Assembly: GCA_003427395.1 (NCBI GenBank)
Contig: BFEA01000020.1
Location: 4,493,954 to 4,531,833 of the forward strand
DNA: 37,880 bases
Origin: Chara braunii
Taxonomy: Eukaryota; Streptophyta; Charophyceae; Charales; Characeae
Direction of reading: 5' to 3'
A model generated the notes under the pieces. It was not told the DNA's origin. It searched no databases and saw nothing but the letters and a program-made list of their open reading frames with translations. Both the position numbers and the translations under genes were made by a program. Shown one piece after another: positions 1 through 7,864 of the stretch. How positions within the stretch are numbered: the stretch's first letter is position 1; each line of letters opens with the position of its first letter.

Positions 1-90
1 GGGGAAGGGGGAAGGAACAGGGAGGGAGGAACAAAGGGGGAAAGGGGGAAGGCGGGACGCAAGAAGCGGGTGGAAGACGGAAAGGGGTCA
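1..90. repeat. Purine-rich low-complexity edge
   Basis: Runs of G and A (GGGGGAAGG-like) with almost no pyrimidine on the plus strand up to about position 57. No coding signal is visible. Confidence 0.6.
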
Positions 91-942
91 AGTAAATGAC
101 ACTGGTATTTGAATCCCGAAGACCATATCATGGGCACAAAATAATGACAAAATGATCAGAGGGAGTTGTGGTGCAATTGTATGACATCCTAAGCCAGTGA
201 CTGAGAAAGGAGCAATCAGCCCACACAAATTTTGGGCAAATGACAAAAACAGCCACCTCTCAGTTGAACGAATGACAAAAATGGCCGGCACGTATCAATC
301 AAAAGCAGATGAGATCAGAACCATGTGGTTCTTTCGGACTGTAGGTACGAAATAGAGTTATATTCTGCTGCAGAGCACTTCCTGGCAATCCTGCACAACA
401 TCTGTGAAACTGGAACCAGTGTACAGACAAAATTAGCACCATCTGCCTCTTCGCTAAAACGAAGGGACATAAATTGACAACAGACAAATGCTTCAACAAA
501 TTAACACCGTTTAGAAAAATAGGACTGCAAAGTAGAGGAAAGAAGATGGCAAAACAAAAAAAAGAACAAAAAAAGAAAGTAGAAGAAAGAACAAGTCGAC
601 CTGCCGCGACGCAGGGAGCACGAGGTGTAGAGAGGAAATGCAGACAATCATGATGGAGAAGAGCCCACCACGGATAGCAGGCATCCAACAGGGAGCGTAG
701 TGTACGAACAAAACAGCAATTTCACCAATTTGTAGAGCAAACCCTGAAGACAATACAGTTTTGTGTACGGAAATGCAGGGGAAAAAAGAAACATCATTCC
801 AAATGTGGAAACCATTGAAGATCATCACCAGCAGTCACCAAGGAGAGAATGAAAAAAACTGTAGCGCCTGCCAACATTGAGGCACCAATTGGTGTAGACG
901 TGTGACCGCTCCCCAACATGCAGTCGATACGGGGAATCAATG

Positions 943-944
<2 letters not shown>
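91..944. other. Gene-free stretch, nothing recognised
   Basis: Two minus-strand frames of 105-129 codons overlap here, but they are rich in F, L and C, resemble no family I know, and have no supporting structure. I see no RNA gene or repeat. It could hold UTR or intron sequence of an unseen gene. Confidence 0.4.

Positions 945-1024
<80 letters not shown>
945..1024. repeat. (TC)40 microsatellite
   Basis: Uninterrupted TC dinucleotides for 80 bases. It faces a complementary AG tract at 1338-1413 across a 313-bp spacer. Confidence 0.98.
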
Positions 1025-1028
<4 letters not shown>

Positions 1029-1334
1029 TTTCACTCTTCCTACTCCTTCCGTGTCGTCAGATTTCCCACAGCCAAGATGGTGGACGATTCTTCCCTTCCT
1101 CAAACCTGTAGAGCCAAAAAAAAAAACAAAGCATCGCATGAAAGAAAAGTCTTTGATAGATAGAATATTCATGAGCGACTCGGAGCGAGAATGTTCCCAT
1201 GAAAAAAAAACGAATAATCGAACAGCGATCCACAGTTCGTCTTTTGGAAAAAGGGGGGGGGAAACAGAACTCAGAGTCCGTTTTTATCAGGTCATATGAT
1301 CAGAACTGTAGGCAGCATTTATTGATTGGGGCGG

Positions 1335-1337
<3 letters not shown>

Positions 1338-1413
<76 letters not shown>
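1338..1413. repeat. (AG)38 microsatellite
   Basis: Uninterrupted AG dinucleotides, the reverse complement of the TC tract at 945-1024. The two could anneal as a very long imperfect foldback. Confidence 0.98.
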
Positions 1414-1414
<1 letters not shown>

Positions 1415-2672
1415 AGCCGGACACTTCCATCAACGTCGGGTTCGGAGTTGAGAGGGAACGGTTCAATCTTCTGGTAAGACGGTGAGCACTTCCCATCGTG
1501 GTCGTCTTCCTCCCTCCCATCTGTCGCTCCCCTTCGTCCGTCTGCATTCTCCATCCTGTCGCTTTCATCTTCATTGCCATCCTGTCCCCTCCCCCCCCTC
1601 TTCTTCTCCCTCGTCCATGGTATTGTTGCCCCTGGCGCCAGAAGATGGGGAAAAAAGAAAAAAAGGAGAACAACTCAGAGTCTGCAGCTATGTACTTGTA
1701 TCCGAACGTGCGCCTGGATATTTGCGACCCCGCCAGCCAGTGCGGCCCACAGAACGCCGCGGGCCCAACATGGAACGACGTTTTCCAAACACTGGCAGCC
1801 GGGCCTTTGCGGGAGCGTCGTCACGCGAGACCCGGTTTACACTTAATAAGAGTATATATAGATAGAGAAGAATGAAAGAAAAGAAAGACGACGGCTCCAG
1901 AGCAAACTTCCCATTGCATATGTGAAAGGAAAAATTGAAGAGGACTATGTACAGCACATTCCACTCTACAACATTTTCCTTTATTGCATTGGCAACAATT
2001 CGAGGATAAGTTCTAGCTTCTAAAATATATGTGCCCTGACTGACTTCAATCGATCAATCATTGAGCTTCCTTCCAACCAGGGTCAGCAGAAATGAAAGTC
2101 TATGTTAAACGACAAAATTGAAGTTAGCCAAACACGAAACCCGACGGGAACATGGGTAACACTTCAGCACAACGATCTGCACAATCTCTGCGCACACCCC
2201 TGCTGATCTGCACACAATCCACCCACGATCCGCAAGCAATCGCCGACAAAGTGTCTCATCCGCTCCCCGGTAGCCGATCCGCACACAATCCCCAGACAAA
2301 TCAGTGGTTGATCCGCTCCTCAGCTGCCGCTCCGTGCATAATCTGCACAGAATCTGGGCACCGTGCTCACAACCTATCATCACAGTATTGATTGTGCTTG
2401 TTCAACACGTACACATCCAACCGGTGGGTGGTAAGGAGCAACCATTCCTTTCTTGCACGTGTAATGTGGTTTTCCCACACCGCACCATGCACACATTCCC
2501 ACCAGCAGATCTCTGTAGCCTCTACTCTAGAACCCCCCTCTTGATCTCCGCTCGCTACCCTCCTGATCCGCCCTCCTACCCCCCCTGATCCCCCTCCCTG
2601 CCCCCCCTTCAAGAGTCGCTCAAAGAGGTCGTATCGAAGGCCTAGGAGCAGGAACAACTCGCCTTCTGAGTG
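1414..2672. other. Gene-free stretch downstream of PRMT6
   Basis: No convincing protein. A TATA-like run (TATATATA) lies near 1852-1860 on the plus strand, but no gene follows it. Positions 2170-2360 repeat the phrases GATCCGC and CTGCACA in a loose irregular pattern. Positions 2530-2610 are C-rich. The plus strand at 1979-1984 reads TTTATT, which is AATAAA on the minus strand. It could serve as a distant polyadenylation signal for the PRMT6 gene, about 690 bases past its stop, but this is weak. Confidence 0.4.
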
Positions 2673-4073
2673 TCATCTCATAACAAAATCCTTCGTAACC
2701 AATGCACCGCCCGTCTCGAATTCTAGGTGAATGTCCAGGAACCGCGGGTTGTCCTTGTTCAGTCCCAATACCAGGGCCCCGTTGACAACCTGGTCCTGCC
2801 GCACCAGTAGCGGCTGGTCTATGTATAAGGCCGTTTGCTGCCAATGTGTACATTCCTGTTCAGGGGCCGTCGACAGCCGCACGTTATCAGCGTTATCGTT
2901 CCTCCTAGCTCTCTCCGTCTCTTTATTTGATCCTCCTTTGATGCAATTCCTGGACCAGGTACCATTGCTGCCCTCGGCGCCACTTTCTGAGACCACCTCT
3001 ACCACACCCGCGTGACTTGGCGAATCACCTTCCTCCTCCTGCTCCCTTTTGCGCTTATCCTTTTCTTGTTTCCTTGATTCCACTCCTCCCCCACTTTCTG
3101 CACCTTTCCCCTCACCACCCCTCCCGACAGTGTCATCGTCACAACCATCTCTATTGCTTCTACCCTTCACGAGATCTTTGGTGGCAAGTCTCCGCTCGCA
3201 CTGTGCCGGTTCTCCGTTCCGGAACACGACATCGAACCAGACAACAAAGCCATTGAGAGTGCCGTTCATGATCGACGACACGCTGAAGGTCCCTTTGATC
3301 TCGGCCTCGAGCTCGGCGACAGTGATAGTCGCACAATCAATCTCGGTCACAATGGCAGGCCATGTCAGCACGTTCTCGGCGCTGATCGGCTCAACGACGG
3401 GCTCTTCAAAAGCGCACCTTTTAGCCAAAGGAATGAGCGATGACATGTCAATTCCGTACACGTTATTCCAAAACTCCACGGCCTCGTCGTACCGCTCTTC
3501 ATACGTGATCGGCGCAATGTACAGCGTGGCATGCGAGGGCATCATCAGTCCATCCGGCTTCAGCCACCTGTCCCTCGCAACGATGACACTTCGCAACATG
3601 TTCTCATAGAAAAGCATGTACCCCATCCACTCGGACACGATAATGTCAGCCTTCTCTGGCAATTCCACCTCCTCGACTCGGCCGTGAATGACTGTGACTC
3701 TGTCAGATAACCCATTGTCCTCGACGATGCGCTTCGCCTGGACAGCAATCTCGCTCGCGTCGATCGCATAGACGTGGCGTGCGCCCACTTGTGCGCAGAA
3801 GATGGAAAGAATCCCCGTGCCGCAACCAACGTCGATCACAACCTTGCCACAGATTGTGTCCGCATAATTCCTTATGGCAGCCAAATATGCGTCCGTGCGA
3901 ACATGGTCTTTGATCATCTCCTCGTGAATGCTGAGGTGCGAGTAGCTGTCGAAGTACACGTCATCCTGTTCCTCGTTCCTGCTCCCCGCCAAGTCGGTGG
4001 CTTGATCGCCATCCAATTGCTGTTGTTGAGACCTCAAACGCCGCCTCCTCTTACTGTTTCCCTGAGAGGCCAT
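2673..4073 (-). CDS. PRMT6: Protein arginine N-methyltransferase 6 (plant PRMT6-like)
   Basis: Encodes a 466-residue type I protein arginine methyltransferase, expected to move methyl groups from S-adenosylmethionine to arginines of histones and other proteins, mainly in the nucleus. Seen: N-terminal basic and Q-rich stretch (residues 8-19); SAM-binding motif I VIDVGCGTG (79-87); post-I acid in YAIDAS (102-107); double-E loop SEWMGYMLFYE with E148 and E157; THW loop (409-411); and the plant-type C-terminus ending FVMR. A low-complexity G/E/K/R/S-rich insertion of about 115 residues (about 290-407) sits in the C-terminal barrel just before THWQQ; plant relatives have a much shorter linker there. 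The ATG at 4071-4073 was chosen because it is the first ATG after the in-frame stop at 4152-4154. An upstream GTG at 4125-4127 gives a longer frame but is not a credible eukaryotic start. The coding region has no intron. All catalytic residues are intact, so the enzyme is probably functional. Confidence 0.93.
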   Translation of the reverse strand: MASQGNSKRRRRLRSQQQQLDGDQATDLAGSRNEEQDDVYFDSYSHLSIHEEMIKDHVRTDAYLAAIRNYADTICGKVVIDVGCGTGILSIFCAQVGARHVYAIDASEIAVQAKRIVEDNGLSDRVTVIHGRVEEVELPEKADIIVSEWMGYMLFYENMLRSVIVARDRWLKPDGLMMPSHATLYIAPITYEERYDEAVEFWNNVYGIDMSSLIPLAKRCAFEEPVVEPISAENVLTWPAIVTEIDCATITVAELEAEIKGTFSVSSIMNGTLNGFVVWFDVVFRNGEPAQCERRLATKDLVKGRSNRDGCDDDTVGRGGEGKGAESGGGVESRKQEKDKRKREQEEEGDSPSHAGVVEVVSESGAEGSNGTWSRNCIKGGSNKETERARRNDNADNVRLSTAPEQECTHWQQTALYIDQPLLVRQDQVVNGALVLGLNKDNPRFLDIHLEFETGGALVTKDFVMR

Positions 4074-4410
4074 CGATTGGACAAGCCGCCGCGAGGAAGG
4101 GCAAATGGATAGTCCTACACAAACCACCCACCTCCTCTTCCTCGTCCCCCCTCACTCTCCTCCTCCTCCGCTTCCTTCTGCTTCTGCTCCTCCAATCTGC
4201 TGTGTGAGCAACGCGATTGGATCAGACACCTCTCCGGCAGGGATGCGTCAGGCTCCTTCCCCATGCTAACCGCACACACAACGAGTCCAATGAGTTCCTC
4301 TAAGGTGTTCCAGCAGAAGGGCCGGGAAGACGCTTGATCCAGCAGGTTGTGTCCCCATCCTAACGGTGTGCCAGATTGCGTCTGCTAGGCCAGAACAAAG
4401 ACCTCAGATC

Positions 4411-4430
4411 CTGCAAAAAGAAGATAAATC
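4411..4430 (-). other. Predicted 3' splice site of a 5' UTR intron of PRMT6
   Basis: On the minus strand this reads TTTATCTTCTTTTTGCAG followed by GATCTGAGG: a long pyrimidine tract ending in CAG. The following exon would start at 4410, include about 337 bases of leader, and reach the ATG at 4073. It argues that the PRMT6 locus is spliced and is not simply an intronless retrocopy. The matching donor was not located. Confidence 0.5.
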
Positions 4431-5062
4431 CGATCAGACAAACCCGCACAAACTGATCAAACACATATACTCCACATGAAACTCCCCGAAGCGCTGCAGT
4501 CACAGACTTTTACAGACAATACACGAAAGGTAGCTTAGCATTATATATTTTTTTTATCATGAATGATTCATTATTAGTTTAGTATCATTTTTTTTCATCA
4601 TGCAAGGAAGGAGGTGGTGTATCCAATTAAAAAGGCAGGGGCCAAAAAAAAAAAAAGGTAGTGGATGGTGACAAAACAGAACAGGAGAGCCATTGCGCAA
4701 CTACTCTACAGGGAACAGTGGAAAGCAAAGCAAGGAAGGAAAGGGGGGAATTAAAAAGTACAAAAAACAGCGAACTGAAAGGATCGGCCTTGAATCTTGA
4801 TTGATTTTTTCGGCCCTTCTTTCAACATGCCGATCTCTTTTCTTTTCTCTTTTAAATGACAATACTTTTATTAGAGCTGGAAACCAGGTCCAGCGTCCTT
4901 TACATGAGCAACCCCACTTATGCCTCTCTTCGTTTTGGCCGATAGATCCTGAGACAGCGGCATTGATCACTTCCCTTCTGGAAGGATGCACCACTGCTTG
5001 GCCCTCCCTGATGCTAACGGCATTGATTGCTTCAACTTGGAAGGATTGACAGTCAGCTCCTT
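4431..5062. other. Gene-free stretch upstream of PRMT6 with a small duplication
   Basis: Positions 4530-4610 are AT-rich with T runs. A short imperfect duplication beginning CGGCATTGAT recurs at 4958 and 5018 (period 60), each copy ending in GGAAGGAT. An A18 run follows at 5063-5080. The poly(A) after a plus-oriented segment could mark a retroposed piece, but no SINE or LINE features are seen. Confidence 0.4.
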
Positions 5063-5110
5063 AAAAAAAAAAAAAAAAAAGTCCCCTGGCATCTCCTTTT
5101 CCATACTATC

Positions 5111-5165
5111 CAGAGCGCCAGTGGTGTCTTAGCCTCCGGCAAAGTGTGTTTCGGTATTTCTCTGT
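5111..5165 (+). repeat. 55-bp direct repeat, copy 1
   Basis: Begins CAGAGCGCCAGTGGTG and ends TATTTCTCTGT. It is repeated at 5265-5319 with a single difference (T to C), period 154. Confidence 0.95.
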
Positions 5166-5264
5166 TGCCTGGGAAATGTCCTTCATGGTTCTCTCCCAGT
5201 CGACCCAGTACTCCACCTCTAGTAGACGGAGGAGCTCTTCCCCTCCCAGTGTGTTGCAGTAAAA

Positions 5265-5319
5265 CAGAGCGCCAGTGGTGTCTTAGCCTCCGGCAAAGTG
5301 CGTTTCGGTATTTCTCTGT
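5265..5319 (+). repeat. 55-bp direct repeat, copy 2
   Basis: Second copy of the repeat at 5111-5165, one mismatch over 55 bases. The near identity suggests a recent duplication or selection on the motif. Confidence 0.95.
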
Positions 5320-6036
5320 ACCGGTTGTGTCCGCGAAGCCGGTGAGGGTCTGGAGAGGGTTGTTAGGGAGGGGCCGTCCCACCACTTCGAGGCACAGAGC
5401 GGCCACCTTGTCCCCCAGGGCAAGTAATCACACACATGTCACATACAGCACAAAGGTCATCAAAGGGGGATATGTACTGCGGGCTCCAGCGCTTGCAGAG
5501 CCAGCCGTTGACAGGAAGGGCTAGATAAGCAATTAGCCACTGCATACTTCTGACGCGTGTGTTCCTGATTGATAGTGCCACAGCCCAGGGGATATCTCGG
5601 AAGCCTGCGAAGTTTAAATCAGTGTGTTTAGCCCAGTGGTGGGTTTGCACCTCTCGCAGAGCACCGAGTTTGCGACGCAGCCTGTAGCCCAGTCTCATGG
5701 TGTACTGCAGGAGATTGAATCGTCGGTCCACACGATAGGGGCAGCAGCAGAGGCTCCACGCCCACTCCACCAGGTCGATCTGCAAGTCCTTTTAAGTTCC
5801 ATCGTGGGACCATACATCGTGTACTCGCCGTTTTCCATCACCCGTATTGTTCACAGAAGTCCTGATTGGACAGCCACCTGTGCTCTGCTGGTTTTGACCA
5901 GCGCAGACATCATTGCACCCTATATATCGTCAAACAGAGCTGCCTGGTAAACCGTACGGCTCCCGTGGGTGAAAAAACACAGTACCCGTCCTTATCTCTT
6001 CACTGTTCATCAGAGCATCCTTCTGTGACAGTTGCG
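5320..6036. other. Unassigned stretch preceding the hammerhead motif
   Basis: A 140-codon open frame runs on the minus strand at 5363-5785 but matches no family I recognise, and no reverse transcriptase or GIY-YIG motif is seen. The segment at 5921-5955 (TATATCGTCAAACAGAGCTG onward) recurs at 7376-7413, so this stretch belongs to the same repeat mosaic. If the hammerhead at 6037 comes from a Penelope-like element, this could be part of its body, but the sequence does not show it. Confidence 0.35.
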
Positions 6037-6082
6037 GTGCGTGTCTGGCCACTGATGAAGTCCGACGGGACGAAACACGCGT
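6037..6082 (+). ncRNA. Candidate hammerhead self-cleaving ribozyme
   Basis: All core boxes are in order: stem III strand GTGCGTGT (6037-6044), cleavage triplet GTC with C at 6045, CTGATGA (6052-6058), one extra A, stem II GTCC/GGAC (6060-6063 with 6068-6071, loop GACG), GAAA (6072-6075) and the returning stem III strand (A at 6075 to T at 6082). Stem III forms 8 pairs, two of them G-U. CTGATGA followed by an extra A and paired to CGAAAC is a form reported for Penelope-like retroelements. Stem I is odd: only TGGCCA (6046-6051) separates cleavage site and core. That is self-complementary without a loop, so the motif may act only as a dimer or may be inactive. No cleavage data exist here. Confidence 0.5.
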
Positions 6083-6105
6083 AATAGTCCGCACGTTACT
6101 GGTTC

Positions 6106-6230
6106 ACGCATGGGGGAGTTAGTGGGATGAGAAACGACAAGTCAGAGAGGACGTTGCGGCGTAGGTGTGAGAGAGTGCGTCACTCTCGCAAGTACGTTGT
6201 AGCGTATTAGTCTCTGATAAGAGAAACATT
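6106..6230 (+). repeat. Dispersed repeat, first copy
   Basis: About 125 bases, with GGGGGAG-TAGTGGGAT near its start and GAGAGTGCGTCACTCTC near 6171-6187. It is repeated at 6409-6535 in the same orientation (offset about 303) and partly at 7093-7162 inverted. The inner 17-mer is a perfect dyad (GAGAGTG CGT CACTCTC). Confidence 0.9.
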
Positions 6231-6408
6231 TAACCGCGCAATGAAAAAACAAAGAAAACAAAAACACACACAAAACGACACGTGAGAAATGAAAGCAAAA
6301 AAAAAAAAAAAGGAAACAGTGCGCAAGAAATGAAAACGAAAGAAAAAGAAAGGCCACCCACGTATCGGATGGTTCACCTCCAAGATGTTCATCCGCATCA
6401 ACGCCGTT
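6231..6408. other. A-rich spacer between repeat copies
   Basis: A/AAAC-rich sequence with an ACACGTGAGAAATGAAA phrase near 6279. A similar phrase recurs near 7310-7325, again showing that this mosaic was built by duplication. No gene is seen. Confidence 0.5.
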
Positions 6409-6462
6409 CGCGCGTGGGGGAGGTAGTGGGATGGGAAACGACAAGTCGGAGCGGACATTGCG

Positions 6463-7162
6463 GTGTAGGTGTAAGAGAGTGCGTCACTCTCGCAAGTACG
6501 TCGTTGCGTATTAGTTTCTAATAAGAGACAAACATCAGGACAAGGCCGACTGTACCCACGTAGGATGTTCCTGTGCCCAACTGTTTTTCCCTCACGTCCT
6601 CTCCCCCGCCACCTCCCACCCCCGCTTTCCGCTTTTCTGTTCCTTATTCCAATGGTTTTTCTTGTTTTTTTTTGTCCATGTCTTGGCTGCCAGCATTGAC
6701 TGCCCCAGTAAGCCGGGGGGTTAACTGTGCAGCTGATCTTCCTGAACAGGGCAACCAGACAGCTGATCTTCCTGAACAGGGCAACCAGACAGCTGATCTT
6801 CCTGAGCAGGGCAATCAGAGAGAATCTAAGTACCGTAATGAGGGACTCTGTCACCTCCCCTGGTCAGCAGAAGAGCTGATAGGGGAGGGTGGGGCCTGTC
6901 CCGGCTGCCTAAACCGAGAGGCATCCAGGGCAGGCCCGAAAGCATCATATCCCTTAAGCAGCATTGCCCGTGGGGGGAAGTCCATGATGCGCTGCGCGCT
7001 GGATTTGGGTCAAAGTTTTGGCGAGCGGTGGATGATGGTGATCGAGGGCGGGGGAGTGTGCAAAGGGGCGCGCCTACCGTGAAACCGTGAAATGTTCGTC
7101 TCTTATCAGAGATTAATACGCTACGACGTACTTGCGAGAGTGACGCACTCTCTCACACCTAC
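6463..7162. mobile_element. Candidate non-autonomous element with ~70-bp terminal inverted repeats
   Basis: The left end (6463-6535) and right end (7093-7162) are inverted copies of one another with about 90 percent agreement by eye. Both contain the GAGAGTGCGTCACTCTC dyad and a CGTATTA phrase. The inside has no transposase-like frame. It carries a 30-bp tandem repeat at 6730-6819. No target-site duplication was established, and a third copy of the end sequence at 6160-6230 means the inverted pair could also result from ordinary segmental duplication. Confidence 0.45.
6730..6819. repeat. 30-bp tandem repeat, three copies
   Basis: Copies at 6730-6759, 6760-6789 and 6790-6819, each starting CAGCTGATCTTCCTGA. 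The first two are identical and the third has two or three changes. The period is a multiple of three, so frames stay open on both strands through it. The plus frame (6573-7082) repeats TADLPEQGNQ; I do not regard it as a proven gene. Confidence 0.95.
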
Positions 7163-7451
7163 GCCTTCTCCCTCTCTGCCTACGGTTTATGCTCATTTTT
7201 TTTTTCTTTTTAATAAGTGAGACGACCGCAGGCAGGAGCACGAAACAACAGCCGCGTGATGAAAAGGAAAAGACGCGCCAGAACTGAAAACGAAACAAAA
7301 AAAACACAAAATGACACACGTGAAATATAAATATATCATCAAACAGAATATTATAATTACATCGTCAAACAGAGCTATATATATCGTCAAACAGAGCTGC
7401 CCGGTCAACCGTAGGCACAGAGGGAGAAGAGGACAACAAACAAGGGGCTGT
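7163..7451. other. Duplicated spacer after the inverted-end unit
   Basis: AAACCGTAGGCAGAGAGGGA read on the minus strand (about 7168-7190) recurs on the plus strand near 7404-7425. TATATCGTCAAACAGAGCTG (7376-7395) matches 5921-5940. No gene is seen. Confidence 0.6.
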
Positions 7452-7490
7452 GACAAACTGTTTCGTCGGAGTTTCACCGACTCTACATAG
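7452..7490 (-). ncRNA. Decayed hammerhead-like motif
   Basis: Read on the minus strand: a perfect 5-bp stem II GTCGG/CCGAC with loop TGAAACT, then GAAAC, a 3-bp stem III closed by loop GTT, and the cleavage triplet GTC (plus strand 7452-7454). This is the type I order. The CTGATGA box, however, reads ATGTAGA at the expected place, changing two essential positions, and it abuts a TATC/TAGA microsatellite (7486-7511 on the plus strand). Activity is unlikely. The phrase GGCTGTGAC at its end recurs at 7542-7550. Confidence 0.3.
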
Positions 7491-7693
7491 ATAGATATAG
7501 ATATAGATATAAGCCAGCGGCGCGTTTTGAGTGTATTTTTTGGCTGTGACAGACCTTTCTTTGTTTCGTGGGTGTTTTGCTGATGGCGTGTGAACCAACA
7601 GTCCGTAGGGTTTACCATCTGGTGTGGGTGAGTGATAGTCTGCTTTGATTTTCGTAACAGGTACCTTGAGGGCAGTGATTGGTGCCCACCTCA

Positions 7694-7790
7694 GGGTGTT
7701 GTAGGGCAGTTTGGGGGTGTTGGGGGGGTGAGTGGGGTTGTTGGGGGCAGGTATGGGGGGTTTGGTGGGGTTATTGGGGGTTATGGACTC
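7694..7790 (+). repeat. G-run tract with G-quadruplex potential
   Basis: At least nine runs of three to seven G within about 95 bases, separated by short T-, A- or C-containing loops (for example GGGGGTGTTGGGGGGG). Any four adjacent runs could fold into a quadruplex on the plus strand. The minus-strand reading gives only a proline-rich low-complexity peptide. Confidence 0.7.
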
Positions 7791-7832
7791 CCAGAGTCCC
7801 AGTAAAAAAAACAAATTGCGCAGTGCCGACCA

Positions 7833-7854
7833 GCCGACCAGCCGGCTGGTCGGC
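7833..7854. repeat. 22-bp perfect palindrome
   Basis: Two 11-bp arms, GCCGACCAGCC and GGCTGGTCGGC, meet with no spacer between 7843 and 7844. Further CCGACCAG copies flank it at 7826-7833 and 7857-7864. It could be a paired binding site or a cruciform-prone seed. Confidence 0.97.
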
Positions 7855-7864
7855 AGCCGACCAG

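Noticed and set aside
3049-3609. 186-codon plus-strand frame antisense to PRMT6
   Set aside because: It is a shadow of a well-supported gene on the other strand and has no domain of its own.
4074-4127. Upstream extension of PRMT6 by 18 codons
   Set aside because: The extension begins at GTG and has no ATG. An in-frame stop precedes it at 4152-4154, so the first ATG at 4073 is preferred.
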